Positions 19,949-28,013 of a stretch of DNA of 51,405 nucleotides are shown piece after piece. This DNA comes from Burkholderiales bacterium (GTDB taxonomy: Bacteria; Pseudomonadota; Gammaproteobacteria; Burkholderiales; Burkholderiaceae_C). A model generated the notes under the pieces. The model was not told where the DNA came from. It saw nothing but the letters and a program-made list of their open reading frames with translations, and made no database searches. The stretch is from positions 1-51,405 of the forward strand of contig RXJW01000120.1 of assembly GCA_003963005.1 (NCBI GenBank), read 5' to 3'. The position numbers were made by a program, and so were the translations under genes. Numbering within the stretch: position 1 is the first letter of the stretch; each line of letters begins with the position of its first letter.

Positions 19949-21211
19949 TCACGGTGCTGACGGCGCGGCGCTGTAGCCGTCACTCAGTGTGCGCAGGAAG
20001 GCGACGATGTCGGCGGCGTCCTGCGGCGTGATCGCCGGCGGCTGGCCGTCGCGCCGGAACGGTGCGCCATGGTGCACGTTGGTGCGCAGGGCAGGCGGCA
20101 GGTCGTTGTAGCGCTGCACCTGGCCGTTCACCACGGGGTACCAGCGGGTCGGATCGATGTCGCGGGTGGCATAGAAGGCCACGACGTCTTCGAGCGACGC
20201 GAAGCTCGCGTTGTGAAAGTACGGCGCGGTCAGCGCAACGTTGCGCAGGCTGGGTGTGCGGAACAGGCCGCACAGGTCCTGACGACCGGCCAGGTCGCGG
20301 CGCTGCGGGCCGCACAGGCCGAGGTCGAAGAAGGCCGGGTTGCCTGTGGCCTGGCTCTTGTTGCGTGGCACGCCCAGCGCGTGGTAGCTGAAGTTGGTGA
20401 AGAGCGCCCGGCCCAGGCCCGGTGCCGGGCGGCTGTCGTGGCAGCTGGCGCAGTTGCCGCGCTGCGGGTCGTTGAAGGCGGCCAGGCCGCGCTGCTCCTG
20501 GGCCGTGAAGGTGGCGCGACCGTCCTGGACCGCGTCGAACTTGCTCGTGAAGGCGTGGAACTTGGTGTCGTCCGCCTGGTAGCGGGCGATCGCGGTGACG
20601 GCGGCGTCGACGAGCTGGTCGTCCGTGGCGGCCGCAGGCAGGCCGGCCGCAGCGCGCAGGTCGGCCGCGTAGGGCAGGGCGCGCAGCCGGGTGGCCAGCG
20701 AGGTGACGTCGGCGTTGGCCATCTCGTCGGCATTGAAGAGGGGGCCGCGAGCCTGCTGCACGCGGGTGTCGGCCCGGCCGTCCCAGAACAGGCCGCCATG
20801 GGGGCGGCCCTGAGCGTCGAAGCGGAAGGCGCCGGCCTGGTCGAGGTAGCGCACGCTGGGTGAGCTGCGCAAGCCCTGGCGGGTGCCGTCGAGGCCGCCC
20901 AGCGGCAGGAAGCCGCCGGCGGCGTCGGCATGGCCCTGCGTCGGCACGTGACACGAGGCGCAGGCGAGCTTGCCGCTGGCCGACAGGCGCGTGTCCTCGA
21001 AGAGCCGGTCGCCGACTGCCGCCAAGGTCGGCACTGCCGCCGGGGCGGGTGCAGGCGGCCGCGGCGGTCGCACGGCAGCGGCGCTGGCCGTGACCGTGGC
21101 GTCCTGTGCGGAGGCGATGGCCTCACCGGTGGCACTGCTGCCCCCGCCGCATCCGGCGAGCAAGGCCAGCAGCCAGGTGGCAGACAGGGTGTGGCGCGGG
21201 AACGGGGGCAT
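19949..21211 (-). CDS. Di-heme cytochrome c peroxidase / MauG-family lipoprotein
   Basis: 420 residues from ATG 21211, preceded by GAGGAGA. The N-terminus has a lipobox (LLALLAGC, Cys21) and an Ala/Pro-rich linker, so it is probably a periplasm-facing lipoprotein. Two c-heme sites are visible: CASCH at 84-88 and CASCH at 254-258, each starting one of the two tandem cytochrome domains. The conserved FWDGRADT (residues 142-149) and PLFNADEMA blocks belong to the BCCP/MauG family. Classical members reduce H2O2, while MauG/MbnH relatives oxidise protein tryptophans through a bis-Fe(IV) state; the sequence alone does not decide which applies. It is divergent from the BaeS-like kinase with a 106-bp gap containing a perfect inverted repeat. 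Confidence 0.88.
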   Translation of the reverse strand: MPPFPRHTLSATWLLALLAGCGGGSSATGEAIASAQDATVTASAAAVRPPRPPAPAPAAVPTLAAVGDRLFEDTRLSASGKLACASCHVPTQGHADAAGGFLPLGGLDGTRQGLRSSPSVRYLDQAGAFRFDAQGRPHGGLFWDGRADTRVQQARGPLFNADEMANADVTSLATRLRALPYAADLRAAAGLPAAATDDQLVDAAVTAIARYQADDTKFHAFTSKFDAVQDGRATFTAQEQRGLAAFNDPQRGNCASCHDSRPAPGLGRALFTNFSYHALGVPRNKSQATGNPAFFDLGLCGPQRRDLAGRQDLCGLFRTPSLRNVALTAPYFHNASFASLEDVVAFYATRDIDPTRWYPVVNGQVQRYNDLPPALRTNVHHGAPFRRDGQPPAITPQDAADIVAFLRTLSDGYSAAPSAP

Positions 21212-21274
21212 GGCGGTCTCCTCGGTGTGCAATGGGCGACAGCTTGCTGACCGAGCTGGCGGCCAGCATGGAGA

Positions 21275-21299
21275 AACTGTGGAGATCCTCTCCACAGTT
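21275..21299. promoter_or_regulatory. Perfect 11+3+11 inverted repeat between peroxidase and baeS-like genes
   Basis: AACTGTGGAGA, spacer TCC, TCTCCACAGTT. It ends 18 bp before the ATG of the sensor kinase and starts 63 bp before the peroxidase start codon. Its size and symmetry fit a dimeric regulator operator controlling both divergent genes. As RNA it would fold into a stable hairpin in the kinase leader. Confidence 0.55.
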
Positions 21300-21317
21300 G
21301 CCCGGCAAGATGTGCGC

Positions 21318-22820
21318 ATGCGACTCGTCCACCAGTTGTCCCTGCTGCTCATGGCCACGGTGCTCGCCGCGGTAGCTGCCGTCGCGGGCCTGGTGGTGTG
21401 GAACCTGCGTGCCGGCTTCTCGGACTATCTGCAGATCCAGGAAGGCGAGCACCTGACGCGCCTCATGGAAGTGGCGGAGCGCGACCTGGGTCGACGTGCC
21501 GAGTTGCCTCAGGACTGGCGGCCGGTCCTGCGGGAGTGGCTCGACACCGTGCGGACAACGTCTGCGCGAGGTGCGTTCGGCGACAGCCCGCCGCCGGAGG
21601 CCGAGGGCCCACCGCCGCCACCGCCGCCACCCCGGGAGGCGCGCGGGGCACTGGAACCCGAGGGGCGCCTGCCTGCGGCTCGCCGCGATCCGCCACTGGG
21701 CCGACGGGATCCGGCCAACTTCGGGCCGCGTGTTGTCCTGCTCGGTGCTGACGGCGTCACGCCGCTGGCGGGTCGGCGTGAGATGCTGAGCCGGCCGGGG
21801 CAGACCCGCGCCATCAAGGTGCGCGGCCAGACGGTCGCCGTGCTGCGCCTGACCGATCGCACCGGCCCGGTGGAGGGCGTGGACGCCAGCTTCCTGCGTC
21901 GGCAGTACGTCGGCCTGGCCGTCGTGGCCGCCGGGGTGCTGCTGATTGCGCTCGTGCTGGCGCGGTGGGTCGCGGTGCGCTGGGCGCGTCCGCTGGCCGA
22001 GGCCCAGGTGGCGGCCCGGCGCATTGCTGACGGCGCGTTCGACGTGCGCCTGCCGCTGCCGCGCGAGGGGGCGAGCGCCAGCGAGATCGAGGGCCTGCAA
22101 CGTGACATCAACGCGATGGCGGCGTCGCTGTTGCGCCTGGAGTCGAGCCGTCAGCGCTGGCTGGCCGAGCTGTCGCACGAACTGCGCACGCCGCTGGCCG
22201 TGCTGCGCGGCGAGGTGGAGGCGCTGGTGGATGGCATCCGGCCGCTGGACCGGCCGGCGCTGCTGTCGCTGCAGGAGGAGGTCAAGCGACTGTCGCGGCT
22301 GGTGGAGGATTTCCACCTGCTGGCCACCTCGGAGCTGCGCGCCTTGCCCTGCGACTTGCAGCCCGTGCAGCCGCTCGACCTGCTGCGCGAAGCCGTCGAG
22401 CGCTTCACGCCGCGTGCGGCGGCCGCGGGCCTCGTGCTGGAGGCGCTGCTGCCTCGCGTGCTGCCCGACGTGCGGTGGGATGCCGTGCGCGTGTCCCAGT
22501 TGCTCGCGAATCTGCTCGAAAACAGCCTGCGCTACACCCAGGCGCCAGGGCTGATCCAGTTGAGCGCACGTGCCCTTAGGACCGTGCTGGAGATCCGCGT
22601 CCAGGACACGCCGCCCGGCGTGGCTGCACAGGATCTGGAGCGGCTGTTCGACCCGCTTTACCGTGCGGACGCCTCGCGCAGCCGCGAGTTCGGCGGATCG
22701 GGCCTGGGCCTGTCGATCGCCCGCGCGATTGCGCGGGCCCACGGGGGGCAACTGCGCGCCGAGTCTTCATCGCTCGGCGGCCTGGCCATGGTGCTGACCT
22801 TGCCTCTGGAGCCGTCATGA
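21318..22820 (+). CDS. baeS: Sensor histidine kinase (BaeS-like) with polyproline periplasmic loop
   Basis: 500 residues from ATG 21318, the first methionine that opens a transmembrane helix (LVHQLSLLLMATVLAAVAAVAGLVVW); upstream in-frame codons are antisense to the peroxidase. A periplasmic domain of about 165 residues contains PPEAEGPPPPPPPPREAR, eight consecutive prolines. TM2 lies at about 197-218, followed by HAMP, then HisKA with LSHELRTPLAV (His287), N-box LLANLLENSLRYT and G2-like GGSGLGLSIARAIARAHGG. The stop overlaps the regulator start (ATGA). Similarity of the partner to BaeR identifies the pair. In enterics BaeSR responds to envelope stress and indole or metal exposure; the signal here is unknown. 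Confidence 0.85.
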   Translation: MRLVHQLSLLLMATVLAAVAAVAGLVVWNLRAGFSDYLQIQEGEHLTRLMEVAERDLGRRAELPQDWRPVLREWLDTVRTTSARGAFGDSPPPEAEGPPPPPPPPREARGALEPEGRLPAARRDPPLGRRDPANFGPRVVLLGADGVTPLAGRREMLSRPGQTRAIKVRGQTVAVLRLTDRTGPVEGVDASFLRRQYVGLAVVAAGVLLIALVLARWVAVRWARPLAEAQVAARRIADGAFDVRLPLPREGASASEIEGLQRDINAMAASLLRLESSRQRWLAELSHELRTPLAVLRGEVEALVDGIRPLDRPALLSLQEEVKRLSRLVEDFHLLATSELRALPCDLQPVQPLDLLREAVERFTPRAAAAGLVLEALLPRVLPDVRWDAVRVSQLLANLLENSLRYTQAPGLIQLSARALRTVLEIRVQDTPPGVAAQDLERLFDPLYRADASRSREFGGSGLGLSIARAIARAHGGQLRAESSSLGGLAMVLTLPLEPS

Positions 22821-23506
22821 GCGACCTCATCCTGATCGTCGAAGACGAGCCCAAGCTGGCGGCCCTGGTGCAAGACTACCTGCACGCCTCGGGCTTCCGG
22901 ACCGAATGGCTGGCCGACGGCTGCCAGGCGCTGGAGCGGCTCAAGGGCGGGCCGGTGCCTGCTGCCGTGCTCCTGGACGTGATGTTGCCGGGGCTGGACG
23001 GGCTGGAGGTCTGCCGCGCGGTGCGGGCGTTCAGTGACGTGCCCATCCTGATCAACAGCGCCCGTGTCGAGGAACTGGACCGGCTGCTGGGCCTGGAACT
23101 CGGCGCCGACGACTACGTCTGCAAGCCCTTCAGCCCGCGGGAAGTGGTGGCACGGGTGAAGGCGCTGCTGCGCCGCGCCCAGGGGCGACTGGCGCCCACG
23201 ACGCTGGTGTCCGTGGGCGGCGGCTTTGGTGTGGACGAGGCTGGGCAGCGCATCGTCTGGCGCGAGCAGACGCTGGGCCTCACGCCGGTGGAGTTCCGCC
23301 TGCTGCGGCATCTGCTGCAGCAGCCCGGGCGCGTGTTCGAGCGTGGGCAACTGCTAGACCTCATCCATGAAGACTTCCGCGATGTGTCCGACCGTGCCGT
23401 GGACAGCCACATCAAGAACATCCGCCGCAAGCTGGCTGCAGTGGACCGGCAGGCAGCCTGCATCACTTCGGTTTATGGGGTGGGCTACCGCCTCGACCTG
23501 ACGTAA
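22817..23506 (+). CDS. baeR: OmpR-family response regulator, BaeR-like
   Basis: 229 residues. The receiver (residues 1-120) shows EDEP, Asp54 in AVLLDVMLPG, and RLLGLELGADDYVCKPFSPREVVARVKALLRR, which closely follows E. coli BaeR. The C-terminal winged helix (about 130-227) contains LTPVEFRLLRHL, DRAVDSHIKNIRRKL and the terminal VYGVGYRLDL. It is coupled to the kinase by ATGA overlap and ends 488 bp before the TonB-dependent receptor in the same orientation, so it is the obvious candidate regulator for that cluster and for the divergent peroxidase. Confidence 0.88.
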   Translation: MSDLILIVEDEPKLAALVQDYLHASGFRTEWLADGCQALERLKGGPVPAAVLLDVMLPGLDGLEVCRAVRAFSDVPILINSARVEELDRLLGLELGADDYVCKPFSPREVVARVKALLRRAQGRLAPTTLVSVGGGFGVDEAGQRIVWREQTLGLTPVEFRLLRHLLQQPGRVFERGQLLDLIHEDFRDVSDRAVDSHIKNIRRKLAAVDRQAACITSVYGVGYRLDLT

Positions 23507-23627
23507 AACGCGGCGGAGGGGTCCGTACCAGCGCCGCGCAGAGACGCCGGCATCGGCGGGACCGTATCGCCTGCGGGAAAACCACAGACCCCCAAACCAT
23601 TGAACGGAAACTCGGAATCGTCTATCG

Positions 23628-23643
23628 TAGACAACGTTGTCTA
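23628..23643. promoter_or_regulatory. LacI-type palindromic operator candidate
   Basis: TAGACAACGTTGTCTA is a perfect 16-bp palindrome with a central CpG, the form of LacI/GalR-family operators that often control TonB-receptor sugar loci in Xanthomonas and Caulobacter relatives. No LacI-family gene is in the window. The resemblance is by eye. Confidence 0.5.
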
Positions 23644-23717
23644 TTTCGATTCTTCCCACGGGGTCGCAACCGGATGTGGCGTTGTTGAGAACGCTACCAA
23701 TCGGTTTCGTCTCAATG

Positions 23718-23746
23718 TTGCAATGCATCAAGCGGGCCTTGCAATG
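23718..23746 (+). promoter_or_regulatory. Direct repeats TTGCAATG, 21-bp spacing
   Basis: TTGCAATG occurs at 23718-23725 and 23739-23746, start to start 21 bp, i.e. two helical turns apart. That spacing is typical of tandem OmpR-family response-regulator sites. A link to the adjacent BaeR-like regulator is an inference. Confidence 0.3.
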
Positions 23747-23880
23747 TCCGGGTGAACGGAAGCGGCGGCGATCGATCCGGATGGCGCGAAACCGCAACAG
23801 CGAGCCGCGTAAACCCTAGGTTGTCTGGATCGTTCAGAAAAATACAGTCGAAAAGGCGCAGAGGACCTGACGGTTTGAAG

Positions 23881-23901
23881 CTTGGTGATATCGCTACCAA
23901 G
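23881..23901. promoter_or_regulatory. Inverted repeat CTTGGT-N9-ACCAAG upstream of TonB receptor
   Basis: Six-bp arms flank GATATCGCT, 94 bp upstream of the receptor start. The right part GCTACCA repeats the CGCTACCAA seen at 23692-23700. It may be a second regulator site or leader hairpin. Confidence 0.3.
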
Positions 23902-23994
23902 AATTGAAACTGACAGCGCAGTCAAAATGCCTCGGCCTCATAAGAATTCATCGTCAATCGGCTCGACGAGCCGCCAGAGCAAGCAAGGAGACAA

Positions 23995-26900
23995 ATGAAA
24001 CACCCTCAGATTTCAAAGACCCGGCACGACCTGCCGCGGGCGAGCCGCCTGAAGCCGGTCGCCTGGGCTTCGTCGGTCGCACTGCTGACCGGGGCGGCCG
24101 CCGTCCAGGCTCAGCAGGCAGCCCCAGCCACTCAGTCCCTGGAAACGGTCGTCGTCACGGGCATCCGCAAGTCGCTTGACAGCGCTGTCACCCTCAAACG
24201 CGAGAGTCGCGGCCTGGTGGACGGGATCGTGGCGGAAGACATCGGCAAGTTCCCGGACACCAACCTCGCGGAATCGATGCAGCGCATCGCCGGCGTGTCC
24301 ATCGACCGCAATGCCAGCGGCGAAGGGTCCAAGGTCACGGTGCGCGGCGTCGGCCCCGACTTCAACATGGTGCTGTTGAACGGCCGCCAGATGCCGACAT
24401 CGGCGATCAACCAACTCAACGGCGGTGCCAGCGGTTCGCGCGCCTTCGACTTTGCCAACCTGTCTTCGGATTCGATCGCCGCGCTGGAGGTCTACAAGAC
24501 GGCGCGCGCCGAGTCGCCCACCGGGGGCATCGGTGCCACCATCAACGTGAAGACGGCTCGCCCGCTGGACCTGCGCGAGCGTGTTGCCAGCGTCGGTGTC
24601 AAGGCCAACTACGACGCCTCGGTCACGCGCCTGCCCGACGAACTGAAGGGCAGCAAGGTCACGCCCGAAATCTCGGGTATCTACAGCGACACGTTTGCGG
24701 ACCGCACCATCGGCATCGCGATCAGCGGCAACTACTCCAAGCGCAGTTCCGGTTCCAACAATGCCTACACGCAGAACGGCTGGAATGCCTCTGCCGCGGG
24801 CACCGGTCCGCTGACCTCGGTGGCGCCAGCCAGCAACATCAAGAACGCGCCGACCAGCGGCATCTACGCATACACCAACGACATGCGTTACTCGCTGACC
24901 GGGCTGGAGCGAGAGCGGCTGAACGGCCAGGCCGTCCTGCAGTTCGCGCCGAGCAAGGACCTGAAGTTCACGCTCGACCACACGCTCGCCGTCAACAAGG
25001 TCAAGGCGCTGAACTCCGAGAACTCCGCCTGGTTCGGCGGCAGCTTCTCCGGCACCCTGGGCAACTCGCCGCCGACGACGTTCACCGGCGGCCCCATCGC
25101 GACGCCGATCACCCAGACATCGATCTGGGACGGCACTCACGACTACGCGATGAACCAGGGCCAGTTCGCGCAGAAGACCAAGCTGAACTCCACGGGCCTG
25201 AATGCCGCCTGGAAGCTCAGCGACGTGCTGAGCATCGACGTCGACGTTCATTCGTCCAAGTCCAAGACGTCGCCGGACAGCCCGTACGGCACCTACGCCA
25301 TCCTTGACCTGGCCTTGTTCAACCAGGGCAACACGACCGGCTACTACGATCAGAAGCTGCCGATCATGTCCTCCCCGGGCATGACCTACGACCCCAACAA
25401 GACGACCGTCACAGGCTCGCAGTTCAACAGCAACCTGGCCGACCAGTCGGTGGACCAGTTCCAGACGCACGCCACGTACAAGCTGGGTGCCGATGACAAG
25501 CTGCTCGCCGGCCTGGGCTTCACGAAGCTGAAGAACCGCGCGGCCAGTGCGAACAACTTCCACGGGGACTGGGGCGGCATCGGTCCGCAGGGATCGTTCA
25601 AGAACGTGCCGGTGTCCACGTCCAGCCTGGGGGGCTACTTCAGCCAGATCCCGGGCCATGATGATCCGCGCCTGTACGCGAACTTCTACGTGCCCAACTT
25701 CGATGCGCTGCGCAAGCAGGCCGTGCTGAACGCGCAAAAGTACGGCACGTCGAGCACGGGCAACGTCCCGCTGTCTGCCGCAGCCGCCGAAGCCTATTTC
25801 AGCGCGCTGCCCGACTACAGCACGGGCAATGACTGGCGCACCACGGAGAAGTCCACGTCGGCCTTCGGTCAGTGGGACCATGCGTTCGACACGTCGATCC
25901 CGATGAACGTGTCGGTGGGCTTGCGCTACGAGAGCACCAAGGTCGACTCGGCCTCGCAGGTCACGTCCTATTCGGGCACGGACTGGAACGCCGAAAACGA
26001 GGTGCAGCTGACAGGGGGCAAGAGCACCTTCGGCAGCAAGTCGGGCAAGTACACCTACTGGTTGCCGAGCATCGACTGGGATGCCGATCTCGCGGACAAC
26101 GTGAAGGTGCGCGCCAGCTACGGCGTGAACATCGGCCGCCCGGGTTGGGACCAGATGCTCGGCGGTGTGTCCCTGAGCCCGAATGCCCGCTACAACATCG
26201 GCGGCACCGGCTCCACAGGTGACCCGGCGCTGAAGCCCCTGAAGTCCAAGAACCTGGACCTGTCCGCCGAGTACTACTACGCCAAGTCGTCGTACGTGGC
26301 GGCAGGGGCCTTCTACAAGAAGATCACGGACTTCGTCAGCACGACGGTCGTCAGCACGACGGTGGCGGGCCTGAACCAGCCGGCCAGCGGTACCTACTGG
26401 CAGGCAGCCCTGAATTCCGGCCTGACACCGGACAAGGCCAAGGCGATCCGGAACTACATCTTCAAGAACTACAGCGGCCAGCCGGATGTGACGATCACCG
26501 ATGCCAGCGATCCGACCTTCATCAAGGGCGACATCACCGGCGCGGTCGCGGGTGCGCAGCCGATGGTGTTCCAGATCACGTCCTATGCGAACGGGGCTGG
26601 TGACAGCATCAAGGGTCTGGAGTTCAACTTCCAGCACATCTTCGGCAACAGCGGCTTTGGGGTGTCAGGCAACTACACCGCCGTCAAGAGCGGCCTGAAG
26701 TTCGTCAACACCAGCATCGGCACGCAGTCTGGCCTGGTGGGCATCAGCGATTCGGCCAACCTGGTGGGTTTCTTCGAGAACGAGACGTGGTCGATTCGCG
26801 GGGCCTACAACTGGCGTGGTGAATTCCTGGCCGCCCGCACCGACGGCGCCGGCAACAACCCGGTCTACACCGAGCCCTACGGTCAGCTGGATGCTTCCAT

Positions 26901-27054
26901 CGGCTACAAGATCGGCAAGAACCTCACCCTTCAGGCCGACCTGCTGAACCTGAACGATGGCTACATCCGCCAGCACGGCCGCACCAAGGAGCAGCTGGTG
27001 TCCGCGCTGCAGACCGGCCGTCGCTACCTGATCGGCGCGCGCTACCGGTTCTGA
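23995..27054 (+). CDS. TonB-dependent receptor (TonB-Xanth-Caul type)
   Basis: 1019 residues with a good AAGGAG four bases before the ATG. A long n-region and hydrophobic core (WASSVALLTGAAAVQAQ) form the signal peptide. The mature protein begins near the TonB box-like ETVVVTGIR, followed by the plug domain with FPDTNLAESMQRIAGVSIDR and VRGVGPDFNMVLLNGRQMP, hallmarks of the TIGR01782 receptor group. The C-terminal 800 residues form the beta-barrel and end GRRYLIGARYRF with a terminal Phe for Bam recognition. Receptors of this group usually import carbohydrates or other large nutrients in oligotrophic bacteria. The ligand here is unknown, and no glycoside hydrolase or inner-membrane transporter accompanies it. 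Confidence 0.93.
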   Translation: MKHPQISKTRHDLPRASRLKPVAWASSVALLTGAAAVQAQQAAPATQSLETVVVTGIRKSLDSAVTLKRESRGLVDGIVAEDIGKFPDTNLAESMQRIAGVSIDRNASGEGSKVTVRGVGPDFNMVLLNGRQMPTSAINQLNGGASGSRAFDFANLSSDSIAALEVYKTARAESPTGGIGATINVKTARPLDLRERVASVGVKANYDASVTRLPDELKGSKVTPEISGIYSDTFADRTIGIAISGNYSKRSSGSNNAYTQNGWNASAAGTGPLTSVAPASNIKNAPTSGIYAYTNDMRYSLTGLERERLNGQAVLQFAPSKDLKFTLDHTLAVNKVKALNSENSAWFGGSFSGTLGNSPPTTFTGGPIATPITQTSIWDGTHDYAMNQGQFAQKTKLNSTGLNAAWKLSDVLSIDVDVHSSKSKTSPDSPYGTYAILDLALFNQGNTTGYYDQKLPIMSSPGMTYDPNKTTVTGSQFNSNLADQSVDQFQTHATYKLGADDKLLAGLGFTKLKNRAASANNFHGDWGGIGPQGSFKNVPVSTSSLGGYFSQIPGHDDPRLYANFYVPNFDALRKQAVLNAQKYGTSSTGNVPLSAAAAEAYFSALPDYSTGNDWRTTEKSTSAFGQWDHAFDTSIPMNVSVGLRYESTKVDSASQVTSYSGTDWNAENEVQLTGGKSTFGSKSGKYTYWLPSIDWDADLADNVKVRASYGVNIGRPGWDQMLGGVSLSPNARYNIGGTGSTGDPALKPLKSKNLDLSAEYYYAKSSYVAAGAFYKKITDFVSTTVVSTTVAGLNQPASGTYWQAALNSGLTPDKAKAIRNYIFKNYSGQPDVTITDASDPTFIKGDITGAVAGAQPMVFQITSYANGAGDSIKGLEFNFQHIFGNSGFGVSGNYTAVKSGLKFVNTSIGTQSGLVGISDSANLVGFFENETWSIRGAYNWRGEFLAARTDGAGNNPVYTEPYGQLDASIGYKIGKNLTLQADLLNLNDGYIRQHGRTKEQLVSALQTGRRYLIGARYRF

Positions 27055-27062
27055 GCGTGCCT

Positions 27063-27111
27063 GGTGACCCGCGGCACCTGCCCCCCGGCGGCAGGTGCCG
27101 TGCCGGTCACC
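27063..27111 (+). terminator. Large two-tier hairpin after the TonB receptor
   Basis: Inner stem GGCACCTGCC (27073-27082) / GGCAGGTGCC (27090-27099) with a 7-nt loop is perfect. An outer stem GGTGACC (27063-27069) / GGTCACC (27105-27111) extends it across a 3/5-nt internal loop. There is no T run after it. Because the next gene is in the same orientation 201 bp on, it may be a partial terminator or 3'-end stabiliser lowering expression of the downstream enzymes relative to the receptor. Confidence 0.6.
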
Positions 27112-27312
27112 CTTGGCGGCCGGCGCGGGCGTGCTACGCCTGTGCCGGCCGTGCCCGTTGGTGAATATCCCAGGGCGCATGCCGGTCCACCGGCAGGTGG
27201 GGCCGGTGCCGGATATGCCGACAATCGCCGGTGCGGCTGCCGGCAGCGCGAACTTGCGTCCAGGTTCTGCGTGCCCGGCGAGCCTGCGTGCGTCTGAACC
27301 CCTGATCAAGCC

Positions 27313-28008
27313 ATGCTGCAACTGCTCAACAACATCCAGCACAAGGATCTCCGCATCGTCACCCGGCGCGGGGCCCGATGGGGCGATGACTTCATGTCTG
27401 CGCCCGCCACCGTGGACGAATTCCGCAGGCTGCAGGCCCACTATCCGATCGTGTTTCAACCTGACGGCCGGGAGGGCTTCGTGCCCACCGTGCTCTTCGG
27501 CCTGGAAGCGGGCGAGAACCTGTTCCTGGACGGCGACAGCTGGGCCGCGGACTACCTGCCCCTATCGGTGCAGCGCATCCCGTTCTCGATCGGTGTTGCC
27601 GACGACGAGCTGCGCATGATGATCGACACCGACAGCAAGCGCGTCAGCCGCGGCGCCGAGGGTGAGGCTCTGTTCCTGCCGCATGGCGGCCTCACGGACT
27701 TCACCGAGAACGCCAACGCCGTCCTGCGGGCCCTGCACGAAGGTCTGCAGGCCACGACCGACTTCGTGCAGACCTTGATCCGCCACCAATTGCTCGAGCC
27801 CCTGGTGCTCGACGTCGAGCGCCCGGACGGCTCCCGCGGGCAGCTGGTCGGCTTTCACGTCATCCACGAGGAGCGCCTCGCGGCGCTGAATGCGGAGACC
27901 ATCGGCCTGCTGCACCAGGCTGACTATCTGCTGCCCATCTACATGGCGGTGGCTTCGCTGTCCCACTTCAGCTCGCTGATCAAGCGCCATCTCGCCCGAG
28001 AGGTCTGA
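27313..28008 (+). CDS. SapC family protein
   Basis: 231 residues resembling the SapC family (PF07277): an N-terminal beta-rich part with FVPTVLFGLEAGENLFLDG and YLPLSVQRIPFSIG, then helices with LTDFTENANAVLRALHEG and the C-terminal YLLPIYMAVASLSHFSSLIKRH. SapC was first named in Campylobacter S-layer export loci, but its biochemical role is unknown. In Xanthomonadales, Caulobacterales and some Burkholderiales it recurs beside TonB receptors, cupin-like and tryptophan-halogenase genes. There is no signal peptide. No strong ribosome site precedes ATG 27313, and the 258-bp upstream gap contains only the hairpin and no gene. It is followed after 5 bp by the cupin-like gene. Confidence 0.88.
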   Translation: MLQLLNNIQHKDLRIVTRRGARWGDDFMSAPATVDEFRRLQAHYPIVFQPDGREGFVPTVLFGLEAGENLFLDGDSWAADYLPLSVQRIPFSIGVADDELRMMIDTDSKRVSRGAEGEALFLPHGGLTDFTENANAVLRALHEGLQATTDFVQTLIRHQLLEPLVLDVERPDGSRGQLVGFHVIHEERLAALNAETIGLLHQADYLLPIYMAVASLSHFSSLIKRHLAREV

Positions 28009-28013
28009 GTGTC

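Larger units (their letters stand above)
23507..23994. other. 488-bp non-coding leader of the TonB receptor cluster
   Basis: No convincing gene is seen on either strand: the short frames lack ribosome sites and family features. The region is noticeably less GC-rich than its flanks. It holds the 16-bp palindrome at 23628, a pair of TTGCAATG direct repeats at 23718 and 23739, a CTTGGT/ACCAAG inverted repeat at 23881, two copies of CGCTACCAA (23692-23700 and 23892-23900) and a weak promoter-like pair TTGTCT (23821) / TACAGT (23843). AAGGAG at 23985-23990 is the receptor ribosome site. Confidence 0.6.

Noticed and set aside
17115..19976. 953-codon open frame opposite ppc
   Set aside because: Mirror of ppc codon structure, no family features or ribosome site.
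20970..21317. N-terminal extension of the BaeS-like kinase
   Set aside because: Antisense to the peroxidase signal region; TM1 starts at ATG 21318.
24013..26637. Long antisense open frame (874 codons) opposite the TonB receptor
   Set aside because: Composition is His/Arg/Val/Gly-rich with no recognisable domain, a typical GC-rich shadow of the receptor gene.
27112..27312. Small gene between the TonB receptor and sapC
   Set aside because: Short frames here lack ribosome sites and any conserved pattern.
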